Part shown: in pieces, positions 46,813 through 58,029 of the stretch
Position numbering within the stretch: position 1 is the stretch's first letter
How the letters are laid out: each line of letters starts with the position of its first letter
Assembly (NCBI GenBank): GCA_028564925.1
Contig: CM053033.1
Span: 84,737,468-84,801,467, forward strand
Direction: 5' to 3'
DNA from: Lithobates sylvaticus
Taxonomy: Eukaryota > Chordata > Amphibia > Anura > Ranidae
DNA: 64,000 nucleotides
Notes under the pieces: generated by a model
The model's input: only the letters and a program-made list of their open reading frames with translations
Told to the model about the DNA's origin: nothing
The model's database searches: none
Translations under genes and position numbers: made by a program

Positions 46813-48673
46813 CAGGGACGTGCAGTCAGGGGAGGCAGAGCCTCACCTGGCATGAACATTAAAAAGAGGGTTGTAGCTCGGCGACCTGGGGTTACAGAGA
46901 CCCCAAATTTGGTTCCGGAGATACGGGGCTCCTTGTGTAGTCTGTCAGATGCTGCGGCCAGTTTAACCGGTTCCCGACTGGCGCACGACGATGTACGTCG
47001 GCAGAATGGCACGGACAGACATAAGGGCATACAGGTACGTCCCCTTAAGAATGCGTACGCGCGCCGGTCGGGACCCCCGTGAGACCGGTCACGGGTCCCG
47101 CGGACTTGATCGCCGCAGGGATACCCGCGATCACCTCATGGGAAGGCTAAACGGGGAGATGCGGAAGTAAACAGCATCTCTCCGTTCTGCCTAGTAACAA
47201 GTGACACTGATCTCTGCTCCCTGTGATTGGAGCAGAAATCAGTGTTCACTAACACACAGCCACGCCCCCCCACAGTTAGTAACATGCCCCTAGGACACAC
47301 TTAACCCCTACACTGCCACTCTCTGGTTTACCCCTTCACTGCCAGTGTCATTTACACAGGAATCAGTTTTGTATTTGTATAGCACCAATTACTGTATAAA
47401 TGACAATGGTCCCAAAAAAGTATCAAAAATTTCTGATGTGTCCGCCATAATGTCGCAGTCACAATAAAAATCGCTGATTGCCACCATTACTAGTAAAAAA
47501 AAAAAATTATTAATAAAAATGTCATAAAACTATCCCCTATTTTGTAAATGCTATAACTTTTGGGCAAACCAATCAATAATCGCTTATTGTGATTTTTTTT
47601 TTTTACCAAAAATATGTAGAAGAATACGTATCGGCCTACACTGAGGAAAAAAAAAGTTTTTTTTTTATTTATATTTATTATAGCAAAAAGTAAAAAATAA
47701 TGTGTTTTTTTTCAAAAAATTGTCGCTCTTTTTTTTGTTTATAGCGCAAAAAATAAAAGCCGCAGAGGTGATCAAAAACCACCAAAAGAAAGCTCTATTT
47801 GTGGTAAAAAGAGGGCGTCAATTTTGTTTGGGAGCCACGTCGCACGACTGCGCAATTGTCAGTTAAAGCGACGCAGTGCCGAATTGCAAAAAGTGGTCTG
47901 GTCTTAAGCCAGCAAAATGGTCTGGTCTGAAAGTGGTTAAATACAAGCTAACACACTCTGTTTTCAGCAAACTGAGAGGATGAGCTCACAGTGCCTCTCC
48001 TCACTTCTTGTCAGAGGCACTGAGCTTAATGGACAGCTTGGAGTCTTGGACCAATGGTAAAGTACTATTGGCCCCAGCTGTCAAATCACATTTTTGCAGT
48101 GGAGGCTCTCCTCTCACTGCAGTGTCATAGAAGGGGCATGTGTCAAACACAAATGCTCCCTTCCAGCCCAGCCCTCCTAGCTACAAGTAAAAAACATGGG
48201 TTATGGGTATACGATTTACCCATAATCCCAGGTTTTTCTCACACAATTAAGAGGAAGAATGAGAATCTGCTGCTGCTGAAAAGGTACCGTTTTAATCAAG
48301 CTAAATCATATATTATTATGCTATATGTTATAACATAATCATTTATTATTTATCTATTTACTGTGAAATTACTGGTTTGAAGTTATAACTTCAAACTTCA
48401 GTAATATGTCTGTTAAGCCACCTGCCTAAGTACAGTTTTTGAAATTATAGTAAATTACCTTATAAAGAATATATAATAATTATTTGTATATTACTTATGT
48501 GGAATGGCGCCAAACTTTAAAATTTTTTACAGGATACATGTTTAGAGTTACAGTGGAGGTCTAGTGCTAGAAGTATTGCTCTCACTACAACATTCGTGGC
48601 GTATGTAACCTGTGTGTATGGCTCTGATACTAGGCAGTGCCTCACCAACCACTGACCTCACCGCACGTCCCTG
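46813..48673. mobile_element. hAT-like element (TTATACAT duplication) with nested repeat
   Basis: Ends CAGGGACGTGCAGTCAGG / CCTCACCGCACGTCCCTG, exact 8-bp TTATACAT at 46805-46812 and 48674-48681. It is 1861 bp without a transposase frame. About 980 bp of it (46962-47941) is the frog interspersed repeat, so the original element was shorter. Confidence 0.88.
46962..47941. repeat. Frog interspersed repeat, copy 3
   Basis: It begins tttaaccggttcccgac and ends gaaagtggttaaa, so the outer 8-11 bp are inverted. The inner part has GC-rich front sequence and an AT-rich back half shared with 43630-44492. Confidence 0.7.
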
Positions 48674-48681
48674 TTATACAT

Positions 48682-49661
48682 AGAAATGTATGTAGAATAC
48701 ACTGTGTGGCAGTTTGCACAGGCAATCCTGTTTAATATGGCTAAATGTAGAGAGGCTGTGAAGGCCCCTCTTCAATGTTAGACATTGTGCAGCAATAACT
48801 GGACACTGCGCAGTGCACCAATGTATCGGATTTGTTGATGTCTCTGACCCATATTTACCTACATTTCACAGATTGTGCTACAGTTTTTCAGAAGAGGAAG
48901 TCGCCATAGCAGGGTCTGCAACTTCTCTCAGAATCCCTTTTTTAAGCATTGATGGCTAGTATGCTATTCTTTAAATCTTTGTTTTTGTAACATTCTTTCC
49001 CAAAATTCCACTGGATATAGTTTTGTGCTAAAATTAGCTTATTTTTAACTGCCTTCCTAGCTATGGGTTACTTTTGTAGGTTGGCCAGAAGCTGAATTTT
49101 TCCATTTTAGCTATTACAAAAGTTTGTACATTATCAATTTAAGGGTCACCTTGACCACCTTGATCTGTCTTGGAACCTGTTGGGGGGCTTACTGGCAAAT
49201 TTTAAAGAAAAACTCCCTTGTACCTTTTAGTAATCTGAGGCTGACAACAGTCAAAGTAAGGTCTATTAGCCAGGCAATTCCATAATACATAGAAGACATG
49301 CATCCGAACTTCATGCAACAGGATATGCACATGACAGCATGCAAGTCAGGTGTCGTTTTAGAGGACTATCAGACTATACAGAAGGAACTGGGATAGTGGT
49401 GGTAAAGTAGGAAAAAGTGAAAAGAGTTGGGTTTATAACTAAATTTTGCATCTAAAATCAGATGCACTGTAAGACTAAAAGACGTAAACAGCTGTGTAGA
49501 GGGTTCTGGTTAGCTAGTGTAGCCAGCAGATGTACACAGACCACCAGATAGAGAAATGGGAGGGGGATGTACAGATTACAAGATAGATACACAGCACGGC
49601 CACAGTACACAGACCAGCGAGTCACTGGCACAGAAGAGGAGGAGGGTGACATCTCTTCTAC
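48682..49661. other. CACNA1B intron, nothing recognised
   Basis: Intron downstream of the 37b-like exon. The minus-strand open frame extending past the exon is read-through into intron. Confidence 0.4.
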
Positions 49662-49758
49662 CTTATATGCCACACGTGCAGGGCATTTCTTCCCCAGGCC
49701 AAGGGGAGGGGGCATATGTCGCAGCATCTCGTACATATCAGTGTAGCCAATGCGCCCA
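49662..49758 (-). CDS. CACNA1B: CACNA1B alternative EF-hand exon, 37b-like
   Basis: A 97-nt exon with the same phases as the upstream alternative, acceptor atgcag and donor gtagaa. It encodes [18 protein letters not shown] then [14 protein letters not shown], matching mammalian 37b ([24 protein letters not shown]), the widely expressed form. It completes the EF-hand loop and F-helix of the proximal C-terminus. The two frog exons differ in the middle and share the PPLGLGK block. The position that is Phe in mammalian 37b is Tyr here (DMYEML). Confidence 0.94.
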
Positions 49759-50866
49759 CTGCATTGATGGGAAAGAAGGCGACATAGGTGCAGCAGCAAA
49801 GGACAGATGTACAAGGATGGAGGATGCACACCACGTATGGATCCAACAAGAGCCGGAATGTGAACAAGTAACAACAAGGATGGCAAGGAGACAGGAAGAG
49901 TGCCCAAAGATATGGACAAGCATAGGAAAGGCCATTGATTGGCACATAGTTATGATAGAAGTGATAAGGCAGAAAGGTTAGGTAAACAGAAAAAAGTGTC
50001 CAGGCCATGATGTAATAGAAGACACATGAAAGAGACCCAATGAGGCATAATGAAAATGGCAAGACCCAAAAACATAGAAAACAAAAAAAGTCATAAGATC
50101 AGAGATTAAAAGAATGGAAGAAGAAAAAAAAAAAAATGAAGCGCAAATTAAAAAGATTGCAAAACCATGAAACAAGGATGGAAAGCAAAGTACAGACAAG
50201 AGGAAAGGGAAGATGCCAGCCAAGGATGGGGTTCAACATGGGAGGGAAACAGACAAAAAAAAAAAACATATCTGATTAGCATGAAACTGTACACCCTTGA
50301 CATTCAAGCACAGGTATGTTTTTTTGTACTGTTAAGGGTTTGGCGGAGGTTAGTCAGGTGGGTGAGGGGAAGGGGACTTTGTTTTCTTTCTGTTCAAACC
50401 ATTTCACTGAAAGATTGACATTCAGCGGGCAGTGTTGAGCAGAGAGTGTGGCACGCAATTTCAAGGTGACATAACCATGCCCCTTGTTTTTTACCACAAA
50501 ATGGGTGCCAATTTCAACCCTTCAATGTCTGATGCATCACATTCCCCTGCAGCATTGAAGTGGTGGAGTGAAATTTCTAATCATCATGCTTGTTAAGAGG
50601 GTCCAGGTAGCCTCACCATGGAGAACACTAATGTATAAATCCAAAATGTTACAAATAATATAGATGGATACCCTAGACCCGGCTCATGACCCTCTCCAAG
50701 TGAGGCCACCTGAAACCCTTGTTGGCAGGGTTAAAAGCATGATAAGTTGGCAGCGGGCAGTACTGCTGGCCTTGCGTTGGCATGCTGGCGCAGCCCACCC
50801 TGGAAATTTCTTTTAGACACCCCCAAGCTTCCTTATGGATGCAAACTGGCTTTCAGAATTGCAAAC
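49759..50866. other. Intron between the two alternative EF-hand exons
   Basis: About 1.1 kb, A-rich on the plus strand (pyrimidine-rich in gene sense) over 50090-50280, which could serve the 37b-like exon's acceptor region. No repeats recognised. Confidence 0.45.
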
Positions 50867-50963
50867 CTTGTAGGCTACCCGCGACGGGCAGCGCTTCCCC
50901 AGCCCCAGTGGAGGGGCAATTACACGTAATAAATTGTACATATCCTTATAGTGAATTCGATAA
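50867..50963 (-). CDS. CACNA1B: CACNA1B alternative EF-hand exon, 37a-like
   Basis: A 97-nt exon (1 + 32 codons) between acceptor tttctag and the weak donor gtttgc. It reads [18 protein letters not shown] then [14 protein letters not shown] and matches mammalian exon 37a ([22 protein letters not shown]), the nociceptor-enriched form of Cav2.2. It lies upstream of the 37b-like exon, the same order as in mammals. Because 97 is not a multiple of 3, using both exons or neither would break the frame, so they must be mutually exclusive. Oddity: the first full codon is TAT (Tyr), where Cav2 EF-hands have Gly. Confidence 0.9.
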
Positions 50964-51730
50964 CTAGAAAGAGAATAGCACAGTGTATCAAGATCAAACA
51001 TTAAACGGTCACCTTTTTACTGTCTGGCAGAGAAAAAACACATATACACAACAAATACAATAAAATGATAATCTGTACTAATTAACCTTAGCAAATCAAA
51101 ACTTTCTATTTTAATAAATGTCAGATTCATCATGTAGATGGCAAATTAAAGAGTTATATAGTCCAAATTGACCTTGCATTTACAGGTGGAATCTGGCAGA
51201 CCCTATTATCGACTGGCTTTTACATATACTGAGGACCTAAACAGATAGAGATTACTCTGTCACAGCTCCTGGATCTATTGCCATTCACCCATTCTGCAAA
51301 TTTTGCAATAAAGCATAAAATAAGCATTTTTGTTAAGTGTGGCTGTGCCATGTTTGCCACCTTCAGGATCTCTAGGGGTACAAGAAACCATGAGGGGTTT
51401 AAAGAGAAACATTGGTTGGTTGCATAGCAGGCACACTCCATTGCCGACAACTGCCCCCCTGAAATTTCCATATTATGTCAGCTTTAATGTGTACACAGGC
51501 TTTGGAGTCTCCCCAAAATGACCATGTGATAGCACTAAGACCCTGGAAAAGTCCTGTAATGCTTTCAATGTCACAAAAAAACATAACTGTATAACAAATT
51601 AAATATCTGCTGGCTTGCCTTATATTAATTATAATTATCTAAAGCTGAAACCTATCCGGCCATGATTCTCTAATGTGTGTTTATATTTGTTATTGTGATT
51701 CATTTACCATTTAAATCTTTTATGGGTATA
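50964..51730. other. CACNA1B intron, nothing recognised
   Basis: No supported feature. Confidence 0.4.
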
Positions 51731-51734
51731 TTAA

Positions 51735-52221
51735 AGTGATTGTAAAGGAAAATATTTTATTTAAAAAAACAAAAAACAAATATGACACAATTACCTGCTC
51801 TGTGCAATGGTTTTGAACAGAGTAGCCCTGACCCTCCTCTTCTAGGGGTCCTCCCCGCTCTGGGCCCCTCCCCCTTGCCAAGTGCCCCAATAGCAAGCTT
51901 CTTGCTGTTGGGGTACTTGTGCGTGCTCACTCTCGAGCCAGCTCTCTGTGTCCATAAGATGCAGAGAGCATAGCTCAGCCCTGCCCCCGCCTCACTTGCT
52001 GTGATTGACAGCAGTGGGAGCCAATGGCTCCCGCTGCTGCATCTCAGCCAATCAGGAGGGAGAGACCCGGGAGAGCCTTGGGTCTCGTGCACATTACTGG
52101 ATAGGGTTCAGGTAAGTATTAGGAGGGGCTGAGGGGGGGGGGGGGAGCTGCACACTAAAGGTTTTTTACCTTCATGCATATAATGCATGAAGGTAAAAAA
52201 CCTTCAGCCTTTACAATCACT
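51735..52221. mobile_element. piggyBac-like MITE (TTAA), copy A
   Basis: Ends AGTGATTGTAAAGG / CCTTTACAATCACT-like, TTAA at 51731-51734 and 52222-52225. It contains a perfect 47-bp hairpin at 52158-52204. Confidence 0.85.
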
Positions 52222-52245
52222 TTAATAAGTAGTTAATATAGTTAA

Positions 52246-52683
52246 AGTGGTTGTAAAGGTAGAAGGTGTTTTACCTTAATGCATTCTATGCGTTTAAACC
52301 TTCTGTGTGCAGCTCCCCCCCCCCCCCCATAGTTACCTGAGCCCATTCTTGATCCAGTGCTGTGCACAAGAGCAGCAGCTCTCTCCACTCTCTCTCTCTC
52401 TCCTTACAAGGCAAATTGATAGCAGCGAGAGCTATTGGCTCGTGCTGTTGTCAAGCCAAACCTGCATCTATTGACACAGGCGGCACAGCTCGGGATCAAG
52501 CCTGAAGGGCTGCCACAATAGGAAGCCGCTTCCTATGGTGGCACGCAAAGGAAAGGAGGAGCCAGAAGTTCCGGAGGGGAACCTAAGAAGAGAAGGATTG
52601 GGACTGCTCTGTGCAAAACTGTTGCACAGAGCAGGTAAGTATAACATGTTTGTTATAAACAAAAAATAGGGTTTACAATCACT
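52246..52683. mobile_element. piggyBac-like MITE (TTAA), copy B
   Basis: Ends AGTGGTTGTAAAGGT / GGTTTACAATCACT, TTAA at 52242-52245 and 52684-52687. It lies 20 bp from copy A. Confidence 0.85.
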
Positions 52684-52928
52684 TTAAAATAACTTCCACT
52701 AAAACTATTTAGGGGAAAGGCTAGATCTTTTTTCAGGTATTTATTGCTGTCTGAGGAGAGGGAAAATCTCTGATGAGGACACAGACAGCAGTAAAGAGCT
52801 TACAATAATATTAGATAAACATGGCCATGATACTTGCATGATCAAAGTTTTATAAAATGAACAAGGAGGCATTGTACAACAGGCATCAAAAGCAACCTTG
52901 AGATGCTGTACTACTGTTACATTCTACA

Positions 52929-53240
52929 CAGGGTTGCCAACCTCCCGCAGAATTTTTTACTGACAAAACATTGAAAATTTACTGGCGGAGCACATTTTTT
53001 TACTGGCAACCTGAGAAATGACAGAACTCCTATTAAAAAACTAACACAGTGAATATTTAAACAGTATAAACATGATATGGAACACACTGACAATACCTAT
53101 AACAAAGTCATTTGCTTGATTTACACTTAAAAAGTCAACACAGCATGAAAAGATCAGCCCTTGATATTTACTGGCAGTTGTAAAAAAAATCTCAGATTTT
53201 TACAAACTGTCAGTAAATTTACTGGCGGTTGGCAACCCCA
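52929..53240. mobile_element. hAT-like MITE (ATTCTACA duplication)
   Basis: Ends CAGGGTTGCCAACC / GGTTGGCAACCCCA, 8-bp ATTCTACA at 52921-52928 and 53241-53248. The tttactggcgg motif is repeated. Confidence 0.78.
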
Positions 53241-53248
53241 ATTCTACA

Positions 53249-54420
<1,172 letters not shown>

Positions 54421-54504
54421 CTACTCGCGGTGGGAGAAGAGTTAAAAAAAATGTCAGATGAAATTATTCAAAACAAACAGCATCTGCAAGTAAAATTGAC
54501 AACC

Positions 54505-54507
<3 letters not shown>

Positions 54508-54592
<85 letters not shown>
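54508..54592. repeat. (TA)n microsatellite, about 42 units
   Basis: An uninterrupted TA run followed by a T-run. It sits in the intron about 90 nt upstream (gene sense) of the exon at 54293-54420. Confidence 0.97.
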
Positions 54593-54596
<4 letters not shown>

Positions 54597-55793
54597 TTTT
54601 AGGGAAATTGGTCCAATGCAAGTCTTCCCACACACTGAGATTAAAATAGAATGTATTGTTATGTTTATGTGATATGAAATATCACAACATTTTATATTTG
54701 CTCTCCAGCAGGAGGTCACTGCAGGCTTTTTCTACATCTGTGGTTTCTTAAAAATAGATGGAGGAATGAGTCAGAGGAGAGGTTGAAATGGGCTTTCTAA
54801 TTCGTATACGAGGGACGCCAACAAGAATGCAGAAAGCCAAACATACTGTGCACTAATGGAAGGGGTGCCAAATAAAATGTTTTAGTTTATACTAAAAAAA
54901 AATTCAACACGTTTCGGAGCTCAGAAAAATCTCCCCCTTTATCAGTATTTCAGTTAAAAAAGAGCTTTGAATGTGTCATCTGTGTGCACGTCAATGATGT
55001 CCATCCCAGTGGTAACTGTTTCACTAAGGGTTGGGGTGATGCTGGGGTTGCAATCAGATCTGTTAATCAGGGCAAGGCTACCCCATATTTTGGGAACCTC
55101 TGATGAAGTCACTAACACCACACTTCAACTTCAAAACAAGGTTAATGTGTGTTAGGAGAAATGTGAACCTGTTGACGGACCTAAGTCCGCTGAAGGTGCT
55201 TGAAGGATTAGTAGTGGAGGCCCTCCATTGAGCCAGGCCTGCCCCATTTTAGGGTCTCTCAAAAAAAAAAATGATCTTGAACCATTCCAGGCCACGTGCG
55301 TTCAACATGGGGGAGAGGGCCTGGCAAAGCACCTTGTCCCCATGTTGATGAGGGGGGTTACTAATCAGACTCTAGAAGCCCCCTTTAGCAAGGGAGCCCA
55401 AAGACCTTGGCCACTCAACCATGTGAATGAGTAAGGCCTACATAGTACCCCTACTCATTAAAAAAAAAAAAATCTCAAAAGTGAATAAAAACAAGACTGC
55501 CCTTTATTAAAAAAAAAAAGGTCCACCGATGTAAATCCATTGTCAATTACAATGAACGTCGGATGCCGACCCGGAGTATTAAATATCTTTATTAACTGAT
55601 GTGTTTATTGCATATCTGTGAGTTTTACTGCTGGTCTTTTGATGCTTCCATGGAGGATGTGTTTAGAGTGCTGCTTTTCTTAAAAGTTATATAAAATATC
55701 AATATATACACTTGAAACTGATTAAAAATCAGTACTCTGTCCACAATAACATGTGTATTTCAAACTGTAACCTCCACCCAAAGCCCCACTTAC
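54593..55793. other. Intron with foldback relic
   Basis: 55270-55460 keeps pieces of the Harbinger-like foldback family (ttcaacatggggg, accttgtccccatgttgatg, gtgaatgagta). Nothing else is recognised. Confidence 0.5.
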
Positions 55794-55944
55794 CAGGAAA
55801 GAGCACAGGAAGATAAAGGAGACAAAGTAGAAATATGCAAAGTCACTTCCGCATTCCGCTGTGGTGTTACCGGAGCGCGGGTCACAGGATTTGTTGCTGA
55901 GACAGGCCAGCATGATCTCGTGCCAGCCCTCACCAGTGGCACTC
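55794..55944 (-). CDS. CACNA1B: CACNA1B exon: domain IV selectivity filter and S6 start
   Basis: This exon has 151 nt: one base completing Arg, then 50 codons. It contains the domain IV pore signature [11 protein letters not shown] with the Glu that contributes to the four-glutamate calcium filter. An extracellular loop with two Cys and an N-glycosylation-type NTT follows, then [15 protein letters not shown], the start of S6. Mammalian Cav2.2 has TGEAW, so the residue after the filter Glu is Gly instead of Ala here. The acceptor is ttgtag and the donor gtaag. Confidence 0.96.
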
Positions 55945-56283
55945 CTACAAGGAGGGTTAGAACAAGCCATATCAGAATCCACACTGACTTACAAAAGGTT
56001 ATCTACGAGGGGACAAAATCCTGTAGAAAGGTATATATCACACTGGTGGCAAAAACAACAAGAAGTACAATTAAACAGAGAAGACATACAGTACATAAAT
56101 GAGAAGAAGAGTGGGAAAGAGATTTGAAGGCGCTGAAGGTGGGATTTTTCTTTATCTTAGGAACCTTTGCCCTCACTTTCTGCTGTGCCTCCAGAACAGG
56201 AAATTAAAGGGAATCTCCCCTGCAGGGGCAGGGCAATAAGACCTTATAAGAGGTTCTTACCCTTCCCTAATCTAAAAATGTAC

Positions 56284-56375
56284 CTGAACAGGAGCATCAG
56301 TGCTTGAAAGAAGGTGCGGAAGTTGTTATGCCGGTTGATGGCGCTGTCATCAGACAAAGCAATGTTGCCAAATAC
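56284..56375 (-). CDS. CACNA1B: CACNA1B exon: domain IV S5-P extracellular turret
   Basis: This exon has 92 nt: 30 codons plus two bases of a split Arg codon completed in the next exon. It reads [19 protein letters not shown] then [11 protein letters not shown], the extracellular loop and start of the P-helix of repeat IV. The acceptor is ttttcag and the donor gta. The acidic LSDDS stretch corresponds to LDDDT in mammalian Cav2.2, and this loop is known to vary between Cav2 paralogues. Confidence 0.95.
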
Positions 56376-56870
56376 CTGAAAATAAAGAAAAATTTATAAC
56401 AGGAAATACACATAAAACATCAGAATTTTAACTTAGCTCTGAAACAAGAACAAAAAAGAATAACTATTGCATTGGAATGTAAAGGTATGCACTGTTTTGT
56501 TTGTTTTTAAATGACCAGTTACAGGATAAGTTCATCTTTGGAACATGTTACACGTCCCACCCATATTTAGGGTGGGACATGTAACACGTTTCAGCTCCTG
56601 CCATGTCTTCCCCCCAATCCTCCACTCCCTGTAGCAGCAGGTGGGGGTTCTTCTCTAAACACCCACTGTTACTTCTTAAAAACAGCACAGCTGTCCGGGA
56701 CTTGGTTCACACCACCACGTCATCCATTCACAAATTCCTGTTAATTAATAAACTACAGGTCCATGGCAGATGGATTTGTATTTTTCAGGGTCCATGCACA
56801 CTATGAGCAGAAAAAAATGCCAGAACCTATGTCAGAAAAAATGCTCATAGTAGCTTGTATAGCATTTTTT
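56376..56870. other. CACNA1B intron with small hairpins
   Basis: Hairpin cgtcccacccata..agggtgggac at 56551-56580; a second loose hairpin is at 56793-56846. Confidence 0.45.
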
Positions 56871-57577
56871 TGTTTTTTTGTGCTGAAAATGCCCCCCTCG
56901 GCATATACTTGAGTCAAGCACTTTTCTGCAGCAGAGAATGACATTTTCCAACCTGACTTTGGGGCCCCGTATCTCGGGGCACTTGGTGCTAAGAACCCAA
57001 TTTGGTGTGCAAACCCAGTGGAACCAACACTACAACATATCCAAATTTGGTGTTCCTAACATTAAGAGGCCCAGAGATACGGGGCCCCAAAGTCGGGTCA
57101 AAAAATGTCATTCTCTGCTGCATAAAAGTGCTTGTCATTTTCCGACCCGACTTTGGGGCCCCGTATCTCGGGGCCACTTGGTGCTAGGAACCCCAAATTT
57201 GGTGTGCAAACCCAGTGGAACTAGCACTACAAATGGCCCCAAAGTCGGTCAACTGTGTCCATCTGCAGCAATGTCATTTCGGGATCCTTTGGGTCCAGAG
57301 ACCCCAAATTTTAGCTGCAGCTAGGGGGCATCTAGGAACCCTTAACTACCAAGTTTGATGGTAGTTAAGTTATGCAAATGGGCACAGTGCGACATGCAAA
57401 TGGGCACAGTGAGGCTGCAAATGTGCATTGTTCTCTTTGACCCTCTTTTCCACTTACAGTAGCTGCACATTTCTCACCCTAGGCTTATACTCGAGTCAAT
57501 ACGTTTTCCCAGTTTTTTGTCGTAAAATTAGGTGCCTCGGCTTATATTCGGGTCGGCTTATACTCAAGTATATACGG
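56871..57577. mobile_element. MITE with CCGTATATAC ends, copy 3, with inner repeats
   Basis: The right end is tactcaagtatatacgg then TA. The left inner part matches copy 4 at 63892 (gcccccctcgg, gtcaagcacttttctgcagc). Inside, a block around ggccccgtatctcgggg is repeated in direct and inverted orientation between 56938 and 57240. Confidence 0.75.
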
Positions 57578-57727
57578 TAAGCGTTTTTCCAAAACATTTC
57601 CTTCTGCTCTTTTTAAATTATAAACAATGTACACGTTTAGCTGCATTTATAAGCAATTAGCTTTTTTTCTGCCTCAAAACTAAAGGTGAAGTTAACCTTT
57701 AATGCAAGGTATTTTTTGTATTTTTTA

Positions 57728-57898
<171 letters not shown>

Positions 57899-57912
57899 TT
57901 AAAACTCCTGAC

Positions 57913-58029
57913 CTTGAACGATTGTACGAAAGTCCACAGAAGGATGCGGATGGTGTAACCTTGACGTAGCAACTTAATCAGTCGAGCAGCTCGAAATAAT
58001 CTTAAGAAACTTAGGTTGATGAAATTTTC
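57913..58029 (-). CDS. CACNA1B: CACNA1B exon: domain IV S4 voltage sensor
   Basis: This exon has 39 codons and starts and ends in phase 0. The acceptor reads cacag and the donor gtcag. It encodes the S4 helix of repeat IV, with basic residues every third position in [14 protein letters not shown], then the S4-S5 linker WTFVQSFK. It is the voltage sensor that moves outward on depolarisation. The first codon is GAA (Glu). Mammalian Cav2.2 has a 6-nt optional exon encoding Glu-Thr just upstream in the S3-S4 linker; no such microexon could be recognised here. This is the most upstream exon in the window. Confidence 0.96.

Noticed and set aside
49458-49919. 153-codon minus-strand open frame as one exon
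   Set aside because: Only 49662-49758 has splice sites, phase and similarity. The rest is intron read-through.
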